Shown here one piece after another: positions 34,288 through 43,012 of a DNA stretch of 64,000 nt (within the stretch, counting starts at the first letter, position 1; every line of letters begins with the position of its first letter). Below the pieces are notes generated by a model. It saw only the letters and a list, made by a program, of their open reading frames with translations. It ran no database searches and had not been told where the DNA came from. The stretch is taken from the NCBI RefSeq assembly GCF_042685265.1, contig NZ_JBHUMX010000045.1; one strand, given 5' to 3'. The DNA comes from Oceanobacillus_B kapialis. Lineage in GTDB: Bacteria > Bacillota > Bacilli > Bacillales > Amphibacillaceae. Position numbers and translations under genes: made by a program.

Positions 34288-35268
34288 TTAGAAGGTAACA
34301 TGAAGCAATTTTTGTTTTACAAGAAAAGCAGCACCAATGATACCAGCATCGTTTCCCAGTTCGGCAATTCTCATCCCACAAATCTCTTTAACTCTCTCCA
34401 GTGCATACTTGTTAAATGCTGCTTGAATTTCATCCAATAACTGATTACCAGCTTTAGAAACGCCACCACCAATCAAAACTCTAGAAGGGTTAATGATCGT
34501 CCCCATATTTGCTATTACCATGCCTAAAATATCGGCTGTATACTCGATAATGGATGTCGCTTCCTTATCACCTGCAGCTGCAAATTGAAAAATGTCTTTC
34601 GTAGTAATGTCTCCGTGCTTTAGGTAATGCTCCATAAGCATCCCAGAACTATTTCCGGCTTTGATTATATCCAATGCTTGTCTAACGATCCCTGTAGCAG
34701 AAGCAATGGTCTCTAAACAACCATATCTGCCACAATTGCATGGCTTTCCATTTTTCTCGATGGTCATATGGCCAATTTCACCAGCCATTCCATTTGCCCC
34801 GTTAACAATTTCTCCATTTGCAATAATACCACCACCAACTCCAGTTCCAAGTGTAATGGCAATTACATTTTTTTCTTGTCTTCCTGCTCCCTTCCAATTC
34901 TCGCCGAGAACGGCTACATTAGCATCATTCTCCACAAACACCGGCAGTCCGGAAAGTCCTTTCAAATGTGCTGGTAAATCATACTCCTTCCAGCCAATAT
35001 TTACTGCTTCATATATATAACCAGTCTCTCCATCGATAAACCCAGGAGCCCCCATACCAATACCTAATACCTGTGAGACAGGAATTGCGGCTTCAGCAAG
35101 CTTTTGGTCAATAGACGTCCAAACATCATCCATAATACGCTGACCACCATCTGTTTTATCTGTTTTAATTTCCCATTTACTTTGTATATCCCCCTCCGCG
35201 GAGATAATACCGATTTTTACTGTCGTTCCCCCAACATCCACGCCAACAATCCAGTCACGTTGTCCCAT
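34288..35268 (-). CDS. glcK: ROK-family glucokinase
   Basis: 326 residues. The ATP motif DVGGTTVKIG (about residues 10-19), the ROK signature with GEIGHMTIEKNGKPCNCGRY and zinc cysteines CNCGRYGCLE (about 176-185) are intact. It phosphorylates glucose to glucose 6-phosphate. Overlaps the yqgQ end by 14 bases, the usual pair in Bacillus. Confidence 0.95.
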   Translation of the reverse strand: MGQRDWIVGVDVGGTTVKIGIISAEGDIQSKWEIKTDKTDGGQRIMDDVWTSIDQKLAEAAIPVSQVLGIGMGAPGFIDGETGYIYEAVNIGWKEYDLPAHLKGLSGLPVFVENDANVAVLGENWKGAGRQEKNVIAITLGTGVGGGIIANGEIVNGANGMAGEIGHMTIEKNGKPCNCGRYGCLETIASATGIVRQALDIIKAGNSSGMLMEHYLKHGDITTKDIFQFAAAGDKEATSIIEYTADILGMVIANMGTIINPSRVLIGGGVSKAGNQLLDEIQAAFNKYALERVKEICGMRIAELGNDAGIIGAAFLVKQKLLHVTF

Positions 35269-35482
35269 TTGAATCGCTCTCCCCTGTTTCTTTTTTTAAC
35301 TGCTCCATTTGTTTTCGTAAAAGCAATTTAGCAAACGTATAATCTTGATTGCTAATAAAATTCCATTTATATAACTCTGTAAGTTCCATATCCATCAATT
35401 CTAAATCACCCAAACGATCTCCCGTATAGATAAACGAGCCATAACGTTTAAGTAATTGCTGTACATCATAAACTGTTTTCAT
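35255..35482 (-). CDS. yqgQ: YqgQ family small protein
   Basis: About 75 residues, helical, with MKTVYDVQQLLKRYGSFIYTGDRLGDLELM at the N-terminus, the YqgQ signature. B. subtilis YqgQ folds as a three-helix bundle with suggested nucleic-acid binding. ATG 35482 is used; the GTG at 35494 in the frame lies within the GGTGA site. Confidence 0.88.
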   Translation of the reverse strand: MKTVYDVQQLLKRYGSFIYTGDRLGDLELMDMELTELYKWNFISNQDYTFAKLLLRKQMEQLKKETGESDSNGTT

Positions 35483-35610
35483 AAAAATCACCAAATTTAA
35501 TTATAGCAAACTTTATATGTAATAGGAATACTGGCATTACCAGGAAGTCAAAAGGGGCATAACCTGATTTGTGTGCCAACATTACCTACACAATTAAAAT
35601 CCGCAGTCCC

Positions 35611-37074
35611 TTATCGATCGGGGTCCTGCGGATTTAGAAAGGCTGGCCTTCTATTTTTTAATGGAATTGGTGCCCGTACAAAGATATCTCGAAATGGTCG
35701 GTATGAAAATGGTAAGAATGGCCAGAAATAAGGAATTTGAAAAGATTGCATCCTGGCTAAATAGAGTAGCCACAGTGTTATCCCAGTTATATACCCCATC
35801 ACGCCAAACAAGGAAGTACAGATTAGCAAGAAGATACGTACTAAGCGATTCGCTAAACTCATTTCATAACTAGGTGTGGCATATGTTCCAATAGCAGCTA
35901 CTGCAAGATACAAAACAACTTCATTTGAAAACCAACCAACTTCGACCGATATTTGACCAATTAAAATGGCTGCCACTAACCCTAGAGCAGTCGCTAACGA
36001 GGATGGTGTATGAATAGCTGCCATTCGTAACACATCTATTCCTATTTCTGCAATTATAAATTGTGCCAATAACGGGACGACCCCCATTTCGGATGGACCG
36101 ATAAACTCCAATCCCGCTGGTAGAAGGTCAGGATTTGTAGAGAATAGATAATATAACGGGAGAATGAAGATAGATGCGAATACAGCGATAAACCTTATTA
36201 ACCTTAAATATGCACCAACCAATGGTTTTTGACGGTATTCCTCTGCATGTTGCAGATGATGCCAATATGTTGCTGGCGTTATCATGACACTTGGGGACCC
36301 GTCAATAATAAGTAATACATGCCCCTCATAAAGATGAGATGCTGCTGTATCCGGTCTTTCTGTGTATCGAACTGTGGGATAAGGATTCCAATGCCTCCCA
36401 CTCAAAAATTCTTCGATTGTTTTTTCCGCCATTGGAAGACCATCTGTATCAATTTTATCTAAAATATGTTTTAAATGATTGACTCTTTCCATATCTGCTA
36501 TATCTTCAATATAACAAATACAGACATCTGTTTTAGACCGACGTCCAACCTGAGTATATTCCATACGTAGTGAACGGTCTCGAACTCTCCTGCGTGTAAG
36601 GGCAGTATTAAAGACAAGGGTTTCAACATAGCCATCCCTTGATCCTCTTACAACACGCTCCAAATCCGGTTCGGCAGGAGTTCTGGCCGGATAGGTCCGT
36701 GCATCAATCATAATTACTTTGTCAATTCCTTCTACGACTAGAGCTGAAGGTCCCGCAAGTATTTGATCTGCAGCCAGCTTTAGATCATCTACTTGATCAA
36801 TTTCTACATAAGGAATATAAGTTTTAATTAGTTTAGACAAAGGGTGTGGTTCAATTTCTTCCTTATCTAGCTTTGCAAGTAATTTCATTAATAGATGGAG
36901 AATATCATCTTTTGCAAACCCATCAATTAGAAATAAAGCCATTCGTCTACCAGCATATTCCAGATCTAATTGAATAATGTCAAAGCTTTTATCCACGCCT
37001 AGCCTTTTGGCTAGATAGGCTACATTTTTATCAAAACTGGCATACATAACCTTTTCTTTGTTTTCTTCCGCCAT
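35611..37074 (-). CDS. spoVAF: Stage V sporulation protein AF (GerA-family germinant receptor-like)
   Basis: About 487 residues, close to the usual length. A cytosolic GerA N-terminal domain (to about 290; YVETLVFNTALTRRRVRDRSL, VVRGSRDG, DGSPSVMITPATYWHH) is followed by about five membrane helices and ends in NRRPAFLNPQDPDR, the C-terminus characteristic of SpoVAF. In B. subtilis spoVAF is in the spoVA operon; here it stands alone, with glcK and gluP around it. SpoVAF pairs with YqhR/FigP to amplify ion release in germination; both genes are in this window. ATG 37074 preferred over TTG 37086. Confidence 0.85.
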   Translation of the reverse strand: MAEENKEKVMYASFDKNVAYLAKRLGVDKSFDIIQLDLEYAGRRMALFLIDGFAKDDILHLLMKLLAKLDKEEIEPHPLSKLIKTYIPYVEIDQVDDLKLAADQILAGPSALVVEGIDKVIMIDARTYPARTPAEPDLERVVRGSRDGYVETLVFNTALTRRRVRDRSLRMEYTQVGRRSKTDVCICYIEDIADMERVNHLKHILDKIDTDGLPMAEKTIEEFLSGRHWNPYPTVRYTERPDTAASHLYEGHVLLIIDGSPSVMITPATYWHHLQHAEEYRQKPLVGAYLRLIRFIAVFASIFILPLYYLFSTNPDLLPAGLEFIGPSEMGVVPLLAQFIIAEIGIDVLRMAAIHTPSSLATALGLVAAILIGQISVEVGWFSNEVVLYLAVAAIGTYATPSYEMSLANRLVRIFLLICTSLFGVMGYITGITLWLLYLARMQSFQIPYFWPFLPFSYRPFRDIFVRAPIPLKNRRPAFLNPQDPDR

Positions 37075-37105
37075 AATTTCACCCAACTCTTTTTATTCAT
37101 AATGG

Positions 37106-37135
37106 TAGTTTGACAAGTTGAGGTGATTTCTATGC
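37106..37135 (-). promoter_or_regulatory. SigG-type promoter of spoVAF
   Basis: Minus strand: GCATA (37131-37135), exactly 18 bases, CAAACTA (37106-37112). The -35 fits the SigG consensus and the -10 matches six of seven bases of CATAMTA. It is 32 bases ahead of the ATG, consistent with forespore expression. Confidence 0.58.
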
Positions 37136-37204
37136 ATATAACATATCTTTCCATTCTGTTTCATACAATGGAGTAGACAAGCTACTCTAAAGGGTGAATA
37201 GTTG

Positions 37205-38071
37205 ATGAATAAATGGGGATATCTTTCCGTTCTAATTGTTTCTATAACGACAGCAATTATTCTTTACATTGTAAAAACTAATACACTTCCAGCCATAACT
37301 TATTTTCCATTAACAAAAACGCAGCAATTTGAGCAAACACAAACAGACATAACGTTATTTTCAGAAAACGGGGAGGATTCATATGAAATACAATGGGCAA
37401 CCACTTCCATCAGTGACAGCCCAATCTACTTACGACAAGATGCCTCCCTTTTATTTGATAATGGCAGACTTCGTGGTGTGCGCAGTAAATGGAAGCAAGA
37501 TACAGATACGATTATTATGAAAGAAAGATTATTCCACGAAGATAGCAGCCTTTTTCAGGCTATTACGTTTCATCACGGGGAAGTGCATCAACAAGATAAA
37601 TCAATACAAAGCATTCAACATCTATCATACGATCAGCTATATGTTATTGACTCTCCAACCTCAGCATTAGAATCTTTCGAAAAACCTCAAAATAATTATG
37701 AGGCAGAGTGGTTAAATCTTTTAGAAAAAACGACACGTCAGCAATTAATATTCCATTGGAATCAGCTTTTTACACATTTTGATATTGACAGTAGCAACTA
37801 TCTTTCTGTCCCGTTAACAAGCCTGACTACTTATCAGTCGAAACCACTGCCTTCTCTTTCCCAGCAGGATACGGATAAAATAATCGGACAGCTCTGGGAG
37901 GGACTTTACAAGAACTACATTATCCCCGCCACAGCAAAAAACAACCAAAAGCCAAATAGTTATATTCCGATTATTCTTTTCAGCAAAGATCATGACCACC
38001 TGCTTGTATTATTTGAATTAAACGGTAAAAAACAGCAACTTATTCAAAAATATAAGTTGACAACAGAATAG
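37205..38071 (+). CDS. Membrane-anchored protein of unknown function
   Basis: 288 residues that I do not recognise. An N-terminal hydrophobic helix (about 6-22; WGYLSVLIVSITTAIILYIV) suggests a signal anchor, and the remainder is a hydrophilic, mostly beta-predicted extracytoplasmic domain with no cysteines and many His/Gln/Ser. It is divergent from spoVAF, 130 bases away, and could share its regulatory region. ATG 37205 is preceded by AAAGGGTGA; TTG 37202 is next to it. A terminator follows. A YpmB/YycI-like extracellular sensor is conceivable but not shown. Confidence 0.6.
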   Translation: MNKWGYLSVLIVSITTAIILYIVKTNTLPAITYFPLTKTQQFEQTQTDITLFSENGEDSYEIQWATTSISDSPIYLRQDASLLFDNGRLRGVRSKWKQDTDTIIMKERLFHEDSSLFQAITFHHGEVHQQDKSIQSIQHLSYDQLYVIDSPTSALESFEKPQNNYEAEWLNLLEKTTRQQLIFHWNQLFTHFDIDSSNYLSVPLTSLTTYQSKPLPSLSQQDTDKIIGQLWEGLYKNYIIPATAKNNQKPNSYIPIILFSKDHDHLLVLFELNGKKQQLIQKYKLTTE

Positions 38072-38087
38072 GGTTTCTTATAAAAGC

Positions 38088-38136
38088 AAAATCCGGACCA
38101 GATAATATAAAATTATCATAGTTCGGATCTTGTTTT
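38088..38136. terminator. Terminator between the unknown gene at 37.2 kb and gluP
   Basis: ATCCGGAC and GATAAT arms pair with ATTATC and GTTCGGAT around a short loop; TTGTTTT follows on the plus strand and a T-rich run on the minus strand. Confidence 0.8.
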
Positions 38137-38163
38137 ACAATTTCATCTCCGTGTCTATGGATT

Positions 38164-39693
38164 TTATTCCATGATTTGTTCATATAGACTATTAGTCTTT
38201 TCATCATCAGGATTCAATTCCTTGGCACGTTCAATTGCCTCTCTAGCTTTTGTCAAATCTCCTTGATTTCCATAAAGAATAGCTAAATTATAATGAGCTT
38301 CTGCAAAGGTATCGTCCATTTCAATGGTTCTTTCCAAGTCTTCTTGCGCCTGTTCATAATTCCCTATCTGGATGTGAGCATAAGATCTTTGAAACAAAAG
38401 GTTAGCCTCTAGCTCCCCTTCTTTGTTAAGGCCCTCTGTTGCAATATCAATTACTTCTTGAAAGTTCTCCTCTTGCATTAACTCATCAATTTGCATTAGG
38501 TCATATGCTTGACTGTTCCCATTATGTTGCATCCCGTATATCGCTAATCCTCCAATAATGGCTATATACACAAGGATCGCGCCTAGTTGGGTTGATAGCT
38601 TTCTTTTTCCCGGAAGGTGAACTATTGCCGATGCGATAAAACCTGCTACAAGCCCACCCAAATGAGCACTGTAATCAATTTGTGGAACGACAAACCCAAA
38701 AACGATGTTGATCGCTAATATGGTTAAGATCCCAGTCCCCATTGTTTGGAAAAATATTCTCTTATAGATGAGTCCAAAAAATAACAATGCTCCAAATAAG
38801 CCAAAGAGTGCACCCGAGGCCCCCGCAGAAACATTAGTAGAGAAAGCAAAGCTTGCGAGCCCTCCTCCAATGCCAGCAAGGAAATAAATAAACAAAAACC
38901 TTCCTGAACCATATATTCTCTCCACCGTTGAACCAAGGTAATAGACTGCCATCATATTCATTAACAGGTGGAAAACGCCTATGTGTAAAAACATAGAACT
39001 TATAATTCTCCACCATTCTCCATCCATGATGTAAGGATTATATTTTGCACCCGAGGCAATTAGGTTTGCGATATCCTCACTACCACCTCGTGCTTCCAGC
39101 CAAATAAAAAGTACGATGTTTATTGCCAATAAGATATAGGTTAGAAATGGTTTTCCGAAGAAAAATACATTTTCTACTTCTTTTTTTCTGGCATGGATTG
39201 CATCCTCTAACCACTTTTTGTAGTTTAAGACAGCACTTTCTTTTTCTTCTTCACTTTCCTCTACTTCAGGCTCTTCTACTCCGAGTGTTTGGAACAAGCG
39301 ATTTTTTTCGTCGGTGTTATTTTCATTTGCTATATAATAAACTTGCATTTTCATCGCATTTTTTTCTTTAAGCTGCATTGGCTTTTTTAAAAATTCCCAT
39401 TCATCAACTGGTGGGTGGGAAGAAAAATAAATATTATGTATGGTAATAAATTTGCCCTTCATTACTTTTTCCAATGCTTTTCCCCGCTGGAATGCCACTG
39501 CAACGTCATTTCGCAAATGGTTTTTCCAATCAAATCCTTTGTGGACAAGCCTGACTACATTGGAATCGCGTTTAATATTTTGCTCCAGCCAGATCTCTTC
39601 TTCTTTATTATTAATATACAGTACCTCAAACTGATGATTGGTCACAAGATGATGCGCCAACTTATACATGGCATATTGTTCATCTAAATACAT
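38164..39693 (-). CDS. gluP: Rhomboid-family intramembrane serine protease with TPR domain
   Basis: About 509 residues, close to B. subtilis GluP/YqgP (507). N-terminal soluble domain to about 180, then a seven-helix rhomboid core with the serine in SAGASGALFG (near residue 332) and the histidine in DYSAHLGGLV near 387. A TPR array fills the last 100 residues (EAHYNLAILYGNQGDLTKA). GluP cleaves membrane substrates including the Mg transporter MgtE. The frame continues upstream to 39825, but ATG 39693 follows AGGGGGGGAG. Confidence 0.93.
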   Translation of the reverse strand: MYLDEQYAMYKLAHHLVTNHQFEVLYINNKEEEIWLEQNIKRDSNVVRLVHKGFDWKNHLRNDVAVAFQRGKALEKVMKGKFITIHNIYFSSHPPVDEWEFLKKPMQLKEKNAMKMQVYYIANENNTDEKNRLFQTLGVEEPEVEESEEEKESAVLNYKKWLEDAIHARKKEVENVFFFGKPFLTYILLAINIVLFIWLEARGGSEDIANLIASGAKYNPYIMDGEWWRIISSMFLHIGVFHLLMNMMAVYYLGSTVERIYGSGRFLFIYFLAGIGGGLASFAFSTNVSAGASGALFGLFGALLFFGLIYKRIFFQTMGTGILTILAINIVFGFVVPQIDYSAHLGGLVAGFIASAIVHLPGKRKLSTQLGAILVYIAIIGGLAIYGMQHNGNSQAYDLMQIDELMQEENFQEVIDIATEGLNKEGELEANLLFQRSYAHIQIGNYEQAQEDLERTIEMDDTFAEAHYNLAILYGNQGDLTKAREAIERAKELNPDDEKTNSLYEQIME

Positions 39694-39838
39694 AAGCTCC
39701 CCCCCTCTTACCCTTTCATCATACCAAACTTTTATGAACTTATCTTTTGAAAGGCTTCTTACTGATGTATATCTATGTGATGTCATACTCATGCAGGCGA
39801 AAAAGCCTAATTCGTCTAGCCACACGAGGAACTTGGAT

Positions 39839-39870
39839 TTAAAAAGAAGCTGAAATCTCAGCTTCTTTGA
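39839..39870 (-). terminator. Intrinsic terminator after yqgO
   Basis: AAAGAAGCTGA pairs with TCAGCTTCTTT around a four-base loop and is followed on the minus strand by TTTAAATCC. Confidence 0.75.
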
Positions 39871-39875
39871 TGTAG

Positions 39876-40058
39876 CTATTGTTTTCCAAATAAACCAGGC
39901 AAAATCTTTGTTCGAATGCTTGGCATGTTCATTGATAAACTAACAGCAAGCCTTCGGAGAAAGCTAATGGCCAGTAATGTATTTACAATGCGGTACCGCC
40001 ATTTATACATAATACCAATTATCCCTAGAATCCCTAATATAATTGTCGTAATACGCAT
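39876..40058 (-). CDS. yqgO: YqgO-like small membrane protein
   Basis: 60 residues: one N-terminal membrane helix (TTIILGILGIIGIMYKWRY) then a basic amphipathic stretch ending RTKILPGLFGKQ. Size and place between gluP and yqgN fit B. subtilis YqgO. Function unknown. Start preceded by AAAAAGGGTG. Confidence 0.7.
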   Translation of the reverse strand: MRITTIILGILGIIGIMYKWRYRIVNTLLAISFLRRLAVSLSMNMPSIRTKILPGLFGKQ

Positions 40059-40132
40059 CTTATCACCCTTTTTCCTTAAGTGGTGATCTTAGTTTTACGA
40101 GATTTCCTGTTATTTATACATTCGGCTATTAG

Positions 40133-40687
40133 CTAGTCATTTACTTTTGAAATGATGACATGTTGCACAGGAATATCGAAGGGTTCTATTGGTAAATGAT
40201 CTACAAGCTGATTTGGGTGAACGAGGGAAGCTGTTGTATGCGGAAAATCAGCAAGAAATCGATCATAATATCCACCACCAAATCCAATTCGGTAACCTTG
40301 CTTGTCAAAGACAAGCCCAGGAACTAATAAGAGTTGTATTTCGTTCTTCCCAACCGGTTGTGTATGTTCAGGGTTTGGTTCAAGTAAATTGTAGTAAACG
40401 ACTTCTAATTGCTCATAGGCATCCAATTTATAAAAGGTAAGGGTTTTTTCTTTTGGGGAGCATTTGGGCACACATACTGTTTTTCCAGCATCCCAAGCTG
40501 CTTCTATAATTGGTTTGGTATCCCATTCCATTGTCTGGGATACTGTGATGCCAATTGTCGTTACTTTGTTCCAAAGTGAACTGGAGATCAATTGATTTTT
40601 TAAGTTTTGTTCTGTTATGTATCTATCTCCAGTACTTATTTCTTTTAAGAATTCTATCGAGCTTGCCCGTAATTCTGCCTTCCCCAT
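40133..40687 (-). CDS. yqgN: 5-formyltetrahydrofolate cyclo-ligase
   Basis: 184 residues. N-terminal KAELRASSIEFLKE with the ATP-binding lysine/arginine, and the folate/nucleotide loop RIGFGGGYYDRFLADF near 133-148, both diagnostic. The enzyme returns 5-formyl-THF to the active folate pool as methenyl-THF. It belongs with folD and gcvT to one-carbon metabolism. Confidence 0.94.
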   Translation of the reverse strand: MGKAELRASSIEFLKEISTGDRYITEQNLKNQLISSSLWNKVTTIGITVSQTMEWDTKPIIEAAWDAGKTVCVPKCSPKEKTLTFYKLDAYEQLEVVYYNLLEPNPEHTQPVGKNEIQLLLVPGLVFDKQGYRIGFGGGYYDRFLADFPHTTASLVHPNQLVDHLPIEPFDIPVQHVIISKVND

Positions 40688-40712
40688 TGCAAACAGCTCC
40701 TCACTAAAGAAA

Positions 40713-40740
40713 TAAAACCCCTGCCACTATGACAGGAGTT
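40713..40740 (-). terminator. Intrinsic terminator of rpmG
   Basis: Minus strand: AACTCCTGTCA pairs with TGGCAGGGGTT around TAG (G-T pairs included), followed by TTATTTC. It lies between rpmG and yqgN. Confidence 0.8.
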
Positions 40741-40754
40741 CCGTTGTTTGTTCG

Positions 40755-40904
40755 TTATTTAGTCTCGCGGTGTAAAGTGTGTTTTTTAAGACGTGGACTA
40801 TATTTCTTAAGCTCAATACGCTCAGGGTTTGTACGTTTGTTCTTTGTTGTAATATAGTTACGGTCACCTGTTTCGGTACAAGCTAATGTAATGTTTACGC
40901 GCAT
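40755..40904 (-). CDS. rpmG: 50S ribosomal protein L33, cysteine-poor (C-) type
   Basis: 49 residues beginning MRVNITLACTETGDRNYITT and ending SPRLKKHTLHRETK; normal L33 length. Zinc-binding L33 has two CxxC pairs. Here only Cys9 remains, the second cysteine is Thr and the late pair is replaced (KYSPRL), so it should not bind zinc. C- paralogues are usually made under zinc starvation through Zur, but no clear Zur box is visible upstream. Preceded by GGAGGG, eight bases from ATG. Confidence 0.92.
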   Translation of the reverse strand: MRVNITLACTETGDRNYITTKNKRTNPERIELKKYSPRLKKHTLHRETK

Positions 40905-41340
40905 GTTTTTCCCTCCAAACTATAAGAAACTTGCTTATAGACAGCTTTGCATTCATTTCAGACTTATTTATAATAGCAGAATTTCTAAAAACTATCAAGA
41001 AGCAGCGAGATATTTTCTTAAAAATGCTTGTTTCAGCACCTTAATTAATTTAAATGCATTAGGCTTTATCCGTCAAGCAATCACATAACTAGTATGATAA
41101 AATTATTTTAAGAGATTTTTAACTGTTTCTTTATTTAAAATGTATTACCTTAATTTTTGTCATCGAAAAGGTTTCAGACCTAGTATTTACACGCAATCAA
41201 AATATCCAACATGAGGCAATACAATCGCAAACCATATATTTACTATGGTCTAGAGCCTCTTTATATGATATAACTAGTATTGTAGAATAAAAGCGAAATG
41301 ACTCTAATGAAGCATTTACAAAGAAGAAGGAGGTCGAAAA
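40905..41340. other. Gene-free region between rpmG and the 41.3-kb gene
   Basis: About 430 bases of AT-rich sequence between divergent genes. It must hold the rpmG promoter and a promoter for the plus-strand pair at 41.3-42.2 kb. A TTATAAA/TAGAAT-type -10 is seen near 41280-41290, but no convincing -35. No gene or structured RNA is supported. Confidence 0.4.
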
Positions 41341-41556
41341 ATGTTATTTGCAGTCATTGCTATCCTTGTGGTTGCGATCGTGTTATTCATTTTATCTTTC
41401 TTTATGAATGACCGAATAGAAGATTTGGAAAGCCAACTTGAACAATTCTCTATTTCAACAATGCAAGATACATATCAGATGAAGAAGAAAATTAAGATTC
41501 TGGAAGAAGAATTACTTACAGAAAATTATCCAGAAGACTTAAATAGTCATAGCTAA
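41341..41556 (+). CDS. Small membrane-anchored coiled-coil protein
   Basis: 71 residues: a membrane helix at about 2-20 (LFAVIAILVVAIVLFILSF) then an acidic helix with heptad character (DRIEDLESQLEQFSI, MKKKIKILEEELL). Start follows AAGGAGG. I do not recognise a named family. It precedes the MltG-like gene by 41 bases on the same strand, suggesting co-transcription and a shared envelope role. Confidence 0.65.
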   Translation: MLFAVIAILVVAIVLFILSFFMNDRIEDLESQLEQFSISTMQDTYQMKKKIKILEEELLTENYPEDLNSHS

Positions 41557-41597
41557 GCCTCAGTATGTAACAATTTGTTTTAGAAAAGGAGAAACCA

Positions 41598-42197
41598 ATG
41601 AAACAAAGTGTAAGATCATTTGCCATAGGGTTATTCACTGCAGGTCTGCTCATGCTTGTAGGGATTTTTATTTTTAATCCCAGTGGAAACAACACAGAAG
41701 ATTTAGCATCCGAAGACCTTATCGATATGGTAGAGGAAAAAGGATACTATGTTTTAGATAAGGAAGAATACATTGCTGCTTCTGTCGGGGAAGAAAGTAA
41801 AACGGCTTCCGCGGAAACAACTTCCGAGGAACAAAATGATGAGACAGCAAAAGAAGAAGAGAACGCCTCTAAAGAACAGAAATCAAAAGACAATGAGGTA
41901 AACAACTCTGAAGCCAATGAAGAACAAACAGACGAGTCTAATTCAAAGAACAATGATACAGAGAATGAAGCAGAGCAAGAAACAGAAGAAAATGCCACCT
42001 ATACGTTAAATATTAAAGAAGGTATGGCATCATCGGAAATTAGTTCTGTTTTAGAAAATAACAATATTATTGACGATGCCGGAGAGTTTAATGATTATTT
42101 GATCGATAATGAATACCATCTTCTCGTACAAATTGGGGAGTATGAATTGACTACTGGCATGAGTCAATACGAAGTAGCAGAGGCAATTACAAATTAA
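41598..42197 (+). CDS. Membrane-anchored MltG-like (YceG-type) protein with acidic linker
   Basis: 199 residues. N-terminal signal anchor (about 10-28; FAIGLFTAGLLMLVGIFIF), then a low-complexity Glu/Asn/Ser/Lys linker (about 65-135), then a C-terminal domain (YTLNIKEGMASSEISSVLENNNIIDDAGEFNDYLI, LTTGMSQYEVAEAIT) that matches the LysM-like N-terminal domain of endolytic transglycosylase MltG. The catalytic YceG domain is absent, so it may bind glycan or act with an MltG elsewhere rather than cut. Ends at a terminator shared with phoU. Confidence 0.75.
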   Translation: MKQSVRSFAIGLFTAGLLMLVGIFIFNPSGNNTEDLASEDLIDMVEEKGYYVLDKEEYIAASVGEESKTASAETTSEEQNDETAKEEENASKEQKSKDNEVNNSEANEEQTDESNSKNNDTENEAEQETEENATYTLNIKEGMASSEISSVLENNNIIDDAGEFNDYLIDNEYHLLVQIGEYELTTGMSQYEVAEAITN

Positions 42198-42238
42198 AAG
42201 CAGTATGGCAGGGATAATCTGCCATACTGCTTTTAATT
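42196..42238. terminator. Shared terminator between the MltG-like gene and phoU
   Basis: AAAGCAGTATGGCAG pairs perfectly with CTGCCATACTGCTTT around GGATAAT, with A and T runs at either side. It serves both convergent genes; its right end overlaps the phoU stop. Confidence 0.93.
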
Positions 42239-42889
42239 TAAATTATAATTTTCACCTTTTACGAGAAACAATATACTTTCTCCAATGTTGGTGATATGGT
42301 CAGCATAACGCTCTAAATATCTTGCACAAAAAGCGACTTGCATAACATATTGGATCTTATCTGGATTTGTAGCCGTTTCCCCAAGTAATTCACTGATAAT
42401 CAGTTTATATAAACGATCTACTTTATCATCCATTTCCGAGAGACTGCTTGCAAGTGTAATATCTTCCTCTTTAAAGGCCTTTAAGGCGGTGTGAAGCATT
42501 TCTATGGCAATCTCCTGCATCTTTTTGAGTCCTTCTGGTAATACAACGTTATTGTCTTCCCCTAAATAAGTAGTAGATGTCGCAATATTTTTAGCGTTAT
42601 CTGCCATACGTTCTAAATCGGTTACAATTCGTAAGGCAATAATCAACCTTCTTAAATCTGTTGCCACTGGCTGCTGCTTTGCGATAAGTAAAATAGTCTT
42701 ATCATTAATATCCATTTCGAGCTTATCAATATTATGATCTTCTTCAATAATGGCTTTTGCATGCTCTGTGTCTTTATTAAAAAGTGCTTCAATTGCGTTT
42801 CCTAACGCATTCTCTGTTGCATTCGCTAAGCGAACAATATCATTGTTTATTTCTTCTAATGCATGATGAAACTGTCCACGAGTTGTCAT
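42233..42889 (-). CDS. phoU: Phosphate uptake/signalling regulator PhoU
   Basis: 218 residues, two three-helix PhoU repeats, each with the metal-binding ExxxD-type motif (RIVTDLERMADNAKNIA near 85-101; ARYLERYADHITNIGESI near 188-205). It is normally paired with PstSCAB; no pst genes are adjacent here. A phosphate co-transporter with its own PhoU-like domain lies 6 kb away. Confidence 0.92.
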   Translation of the reverse strand: MTTRGQFHHALEEINNDIVRLANATENALGNAIEALFNKDTEHAKAIIEEDHNIDKLEMDINDKTILLIAKQQPVATDLRRLIIALRIVTDLERMADNAKNIATSTTYLGEDNNVVLPEGLKKMQEIAIEMLHTALKAFKEEDITLASSLSEMDDKVDRLYKLIISELLGETATNPDKIQYVMQVAFCARYLERYADHITNIGESILFLVKGENYNLN

Positions 42890-42975
42890 GTAATTCCCCT
42901 CCGTCTATTCAGCATACTACAAGGGTAACAGGAAAATGTTAAGTTATTATTTATTCTATGTTAAATTTTAGTAAA

Positions 42976-43012
42976 CTAGAAGAAGCATCCCTTATAGGAA
43001 TGCTTCTTCTTA
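42976..43012 (-). terminator. Terminator of pbpA
   Basis: AGAAGAAGCATTCC pairs with GGGATGCTTCTTCT around a short loop and overlaps the pbpA stop. The T run after it is weak (AGTTTAC), so termination may be partial. Confidence 0.6.

Noticed and set aside
41747..41998. Ser/Phe-rich minus-strand frame
   Set aside because: Complement of the acidic low-complexity linker of the MltG-like gene.
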